NCBI RefSeq assembly: GCF_010731695.1
Contig: NZ_AP022586.1
Coordinates: forward strand, 5,515,511-5,579,510
DNA length: 64,000 nt
Reading direction: 5' to 3'
DNA from: Mycolicibacterium litorale
GTDB lineage: Bacteria; Actinomycetota; Actinomycetes; Mycobacteriales; Mycobacteriaceae
The notes under the pieces are model-generated. The model was given only the letters and a program-made list of their open reading frames with translations, had not been told where the DNA came from and did no database searches. The translations under genes and the position numbers were made by a program. Positions 63,775 to 64,000 of this stretch are shown here, one piece after another; the stretch's first letter is position 1, and each line of letters begins with the position of its first letter.

Positions 63775-63801
63775 CGCGCCGGCGCCTAGGATGGGGTCAT
63801 C

Positions 63802-64000
63802 ATGACCGTAGCGGGGCTTCACCATGTCCAAACCCCGATTGCGGGGCTCGTCGCACTGGCACTGCGCGATCCGTGCCTGGCCGACCTCGCCCGCCGCGCC
63901 GCCGAAAACCGGCCGAGCTGGCGATGGTCGGACCCGCCAGCGCCCGGCTTCTCGTCACCGCCGCGCTCGCCCAGGCCGGCCCTTCTCGTGGTCGCCGCCA
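63802..64000 (+). pseudogene. mfd: Transcription-repair coupling factor Mfd, 5' part only, frameshifted
   Basis: ATG at 63802 (MTVAGLHHVQTPIAGLVALA). After 37 codons the frame is lost near 63911-63916 (one G short); the other frame reads PASARLLVTAALAQAG, typical of the Mfd N-terminal domain, and a second break lies near 63978-63984. The gene continues beyond the window. Mfd removes stalled RNA polymerase and recruits UvrA. Confidence 0.75.

Overview
The window is about 68% GC, densely coded, and follows the gene order of the Mycobacterium tuberculosis stretch Rv0959 to Rv1020. Tandem MspA-type porins, which the M. tuberculosis complex lacks, point to a fast-growing Mycolicibacterium. The species cannot be named from the sequence alone. 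Rv numbers are assigned by recognised proteins and synteny, not by a database search.

Layout. 1-4.6 kb: the end of a VWA-domain protein, two exported PE-PPE-like paralogs and a DUF1707 protein. 4.9-13.3 kb: a minus-strand acyl-CoA operon (AtuA-like, fadE13, accD2, accA2, fadE12, echA7). 13.5-18.5 kb: a small membrane protein, rpmF, the envelope-stress cassette mprA-mprB-pepD, and moaB2. 18.6-20.8 kb: a small unannotated gene and two mspA-like porins, opposed by mscL. 21.3-27.4 kb: a SAF protein, Ruc-like chaperone, 5-FTHF cyclo-ligase, then galU, moeA1/glp, rimJ, sepX/glpR and tRNA-Ala. 27.5-33 kb: a small secreted protein, cAMP-regulated acetyltransferase PatA, an AroE-like dehydrogenase, a PE-PPE hydrolase and two lipoproteins. 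33-41 kb: alkB, soxR, arcA, an AbiEi/DUF559-like gene, pmt, rsmI, a DUF1330 protein and pabB. 40.5-44.7 kb: a tandem duplication of an FAD oxidoreductase plus ECF41 sigma factor. 44.8-51.7 kb: gdhA-metG, tatD, rpfB-ksgA-ispE. 52-64 kb: a fatty-acyl-AMP ligase, an ABC exporter, a 4Fe-4S protein, the operon glmU-prsA-arsC-lpqT-SDR-rplY-pth-DUF488, tRNA-Gln, a TetR gene and the start of mfd.

Many genes are joined by 4-nt ATGA/GTGA overlaps, which implies translational coupling. Many others have a TANNNT -10 box about 7 nt before the start codon, so their mRNAs are probably leaderless. Three convergent pairs share a palindromic stop (TTAA or CTAG). From about 53.2 kb to the end, six or more normally intact genes carry single-base losses, mostly in G/C runs, while the first 53 kb shows none. 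I read this as a local sequence-quality problem rather than gene decay.

The most interesting signals are: the 11-bp-period direct repeats before mprA, pepD and the first porin; porins with an altered constriction loop; PE-PPE paralogs that lost the nucleophile and share a duplicated promoter; the oxidoreductase/ECF41 duplication with a TGTCACA promoter; back-to-back -10 elements sharing one TA; an RpfB without its lipobox cysteine; and a 24-bp palindrome over the promoter of the 4Fe-4S gene.
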